Below, piece by piece: positions 21,506 through 23,270 of a stretch of DNA of 23,270 nucleotides. The stretch comes from Vitrella brassicaformis (Eukaryota; Sar; Vitrellaceae): positions 1 through 23,270 of the forward strand of contig CDMY01000762.1 of assembly GCA_001179505.1 (NCBI GenBank), written 5' to 3'. The position numbers and the translations under genes are program-made. Numbering within the stretch: the stretch's first letter is position 1; every line of letters starts with the position of its first letter. Under the pieces are notes generated by a model. That model saw only the letters and a program-made list of their open reading frames with translations, was not told the origin of the DNA and did not search any database.

Positions 21506-23270
21506 ATGGGGAAGAAGAAGAACAAGAGCAAGGTGAGAAATGCACGTGATGCCATTGGTTATCATACGTCACATTCTGACCATCCACACGCCTCTGTTCA
21601 TACGTCCCTGTGGTCTCTGTGTGCCTACAGAAGCAGTCACAGGCCGTCCTGGCAGCACCCCCCGCCCACCAGCCCTCCCAAGCCCCACCATCCCCCGGCG
21701 ATAACTCGCCAACAGCGAACGCCGATGGGGCTCAGCCTGCCGCACCTGATGGCCCCAACCTCCCAGCGAGAGACCACCCAGCCCCCGACGACGAGCCAGG
21801 CCTCGACAACGACCCGGCGTCAGCAGACGACAGCAGCACCCCGGCCCAGCAGACGCCCCAGGACACCGACACACCAGCCAAGGAGGACGGAGAGGGGCAG
21901 TCAGCCGGGCAGGACGACGAGCGGCTGAAGAAGTACCTGAAGGAGCACGAGTACAGCTTCAGCATCATCATCAAGGCGATCAAGAAGTGTCGGAAAAACC
22001 TCGAAGCCATCGCTCGGCTGGAGGCGCGGCAGCCCCACACGTTGCTGCGGGAGGAGGCCGAGAAGGTCAAGGGCAAGTTGCAGAAGGAACAGGAGATGGC
22101 GATGCTGGTCAAGTTGAGGGACGAGTGCCTGAAGGCTGCGAGGGAGGGCATGGAGAGGGAGGGGGCGAAGGGCAAGGGTCATGCCACGACCCAAACGGAT
22201 ACCGTCGCTGTCGAGGTGAGCAGGGAAGGGAGGCAGGCCACGGAAGAACCTCTGTGTCTATCACCTTCATCGGTTTCTGTGTGTCTGAAGAGTACTGAGG
22301 TGCAGACGGAGGAGACGCTATCGCCTCCCAATGGCGTTGACGAGTCGCCTGCTGACAACGCTGCTGAGGAGCCGCCTGCTGACGAGCAGCCGCCAACTCA
22401 CCAGGTGGATAAACGACATACGCTACACACGACAGTTCTGACAGCTCTCAAAGTGCCGCTTCTGTCATCTCGCTTGCCCCTTCTGCAGCAGCCGTGTCCG
22501 GCGCGCGACACACCGCCCGATGAGGCCGCCACTATGGAGACCAAGCAGTGGTTGGGCCAGAACGTCGAGCTGCACGACGAGGCCTTCAAGCCTGTTGCGT
22601 ACTTCGGCACGCAGCCGGAGGGCGGCGATCGGCCGGGCTGCTACAGCCCGCCCCCCAACTATCACCTGGATGCGGACGCCGTTGGTGCCCCGCACTTCGG
22701 CCAAGTGGCTGGTCAGCAGCAGCCGCCAGTGGAGCCACAGCCACAGCCACAGCCACAGCCACAGCCACAGCAGGATGGCCAGGGAGTACAGCAGCAGCAG
22801 CACCAGCAACTGCACCAGCAAGAGGCTGATGTGGTGGTGGGTCCCCTCTCTTACCCTGCAGCAGCAATCGGCCAGTCCGGCGTGCAGGAGGCGTCCCCCA
22901 TTGGTATTGCTGCTCAGCCCCAGCTGCAACCAACGCCCTCGTTCGCGCCGCCGTCCATGCCCAACTCGGCCCATTTCCTCGCTCCCCTGCCACCCATCGC
23001 CGTGGCCGTGGAGACGCCGCAGTTCCCCCTGTCTGAGGCGCAGCAGGGCGCTGCTGATGGAGGGGATGTGGAGGGGCAGGGGGAGGGTGCGGGTATGTTG
23101 GCGCCTCCGGCTGTGGAGCAGGCTGTCGGTGGCCCGGTGATGCCCTTCATGCCGCAGCAGATGATGGCCCCGGTGCCCCCAGCGCCCGTTTTGCCGCACC
23201 CCTTCAATCTCATGATGGCCCTCGCGGCGATGGGCAACGGCATGCAGCCCAGCGTCATGTTGCCCATGAT
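21506..23270 (+). CDS. Lys/Gln/Pro-rich coiled-coil protein, right paralogue (3' end outside window)
   Basis: Four exons seen: 21506-21532, 21631-22215, 22291-22404 and 22489 to the window end; at least 502 codons, all junctions phase 0. The protein starts with MGKKKNKSK, then an acidic Pro/Asp/Gln-rich region, a strongly charged helical segment (YLKEHEYSFSIIIKAIKKCR, then LEARQPHTLLREEAEKVK), a Glu/Pro linker, a conserved block (METKQWLGQNVEL ... VAYFGTQPEGGDRPGCYSPP), and a Gln/Pro/Met-rich low-complexity C terminus. It carries the five-base C/G run that keeps frame where the left copy is broken. Its third exon uses an AAG acceptor (22288-22290) where the left copy has CAG. Lys-rich start, helix and Gln-rich tail recall RNA-granule or translation-associated proteins, but no named domain is certain. 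It is transcribed outward, away from the unique segment. Confidence 0.8.
22735..22770 (+). repeat. (CCACAG)6 coding repeat, Pro-Gln
   Basis: Six perfect units encode alternating Pro-Gln. The left paralogue has two units at 436-447. Confidence 0.9.

Larger units (their letters stand above)
21403..23270 (+). repeat. Right arm of large inverted repeat
   Basis: Diverged inverted copy of 1-1873, including promoter element, all exons and all introns of the paralogous gene. The arm continues past the window edge. Substitutions and small indels are spread throughout, so it is not a simple duplicate of the same DNA molecule. Confidence 0.85.

Noticed and set aside
22465-23199. Open frame of 244 codons on the minus strand with Leu-rich runs.
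   Set aside because: Antisense of CAG-rich coding sequence (CTG read as Leu). The same false frame appears opposite the left paralogue.

Overview
The window is nuclear DNA from an intron-rich, GC-rich protist. Introns are short (about 50-190 nt), GT-AG, full of CA/TG and GGAT/GACA simple repeats, and usually end in TGTGTGCAG-like acceptors. Together with the gene content (a ubiquitin-conjugating enzyme with a plastid-style leader, an AGC kinase, a WS/DGAT acyltransferase and an F-box-like protein) this suggests an alveolate with a complex plastid. A chromerid such as Vitrella is my best guess; that is inference, not proof.

Nine genes are supported. I built them by joining exons so that splice phases and family motifs agree. 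From left to right: (1) minus, 67-1664, a Lys/Gln/Pro-rich coiled-coil protein with a frameshift near its 3' end; (2) plus, 1949-3823, an F-box-like protein of 496 aa; (3) minus, 4497-5420, a secreted or type I membrane protein with one EGF module and a C-terminal membrane span; (4) plus, 5726-8514, an unrecognised 417-aa protein with a mitochondrial-type presequence, in 13 exons; (5) minus, 9442-10329 (or 10392), a UBE2W-family E2 with a signal peptide plus transit-like leader; (6) plus, 10537-13291, an AGC kinase of 518 aa; (7) minus, 15238-17375, a wax ester synthase/DGAT of 617 aa; (8) plus, 17505-20888, a histidine phosphatase (phosphoglycerate mutase family) with a tail of about 670 residues; (9) plus, 21506 to beyond the window, the intact paralogue of gene 1.

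Genes 1-8 alternate strictly in strand, giving four head-to-head pairs separated by about 130-305 bp (likely shared promoters) and three tail-to-tail gaps of 0.67-1.95 kb that look non-coding. Genes 1 and 9 form the arms of a large inverted repeat (about 1.87 kb visible on each side, both running off the window) around a unique segment of about 19.5 kb. Introns are conserved between the arms, so the duplication is fairly recent or kept alike by gene conversion.

The genes do not form one pathway. The most interesting one is the E2: a leader-bearing UBE2W-type enzyme would fit the ubiquitin-dependent import machinery (SELMA) between the membranes of a red-algal-type complex plastid. The conserved-looking but unrecognised mitochondrial gene and the frameshifted arm of the inverted repeat are the next best leads.
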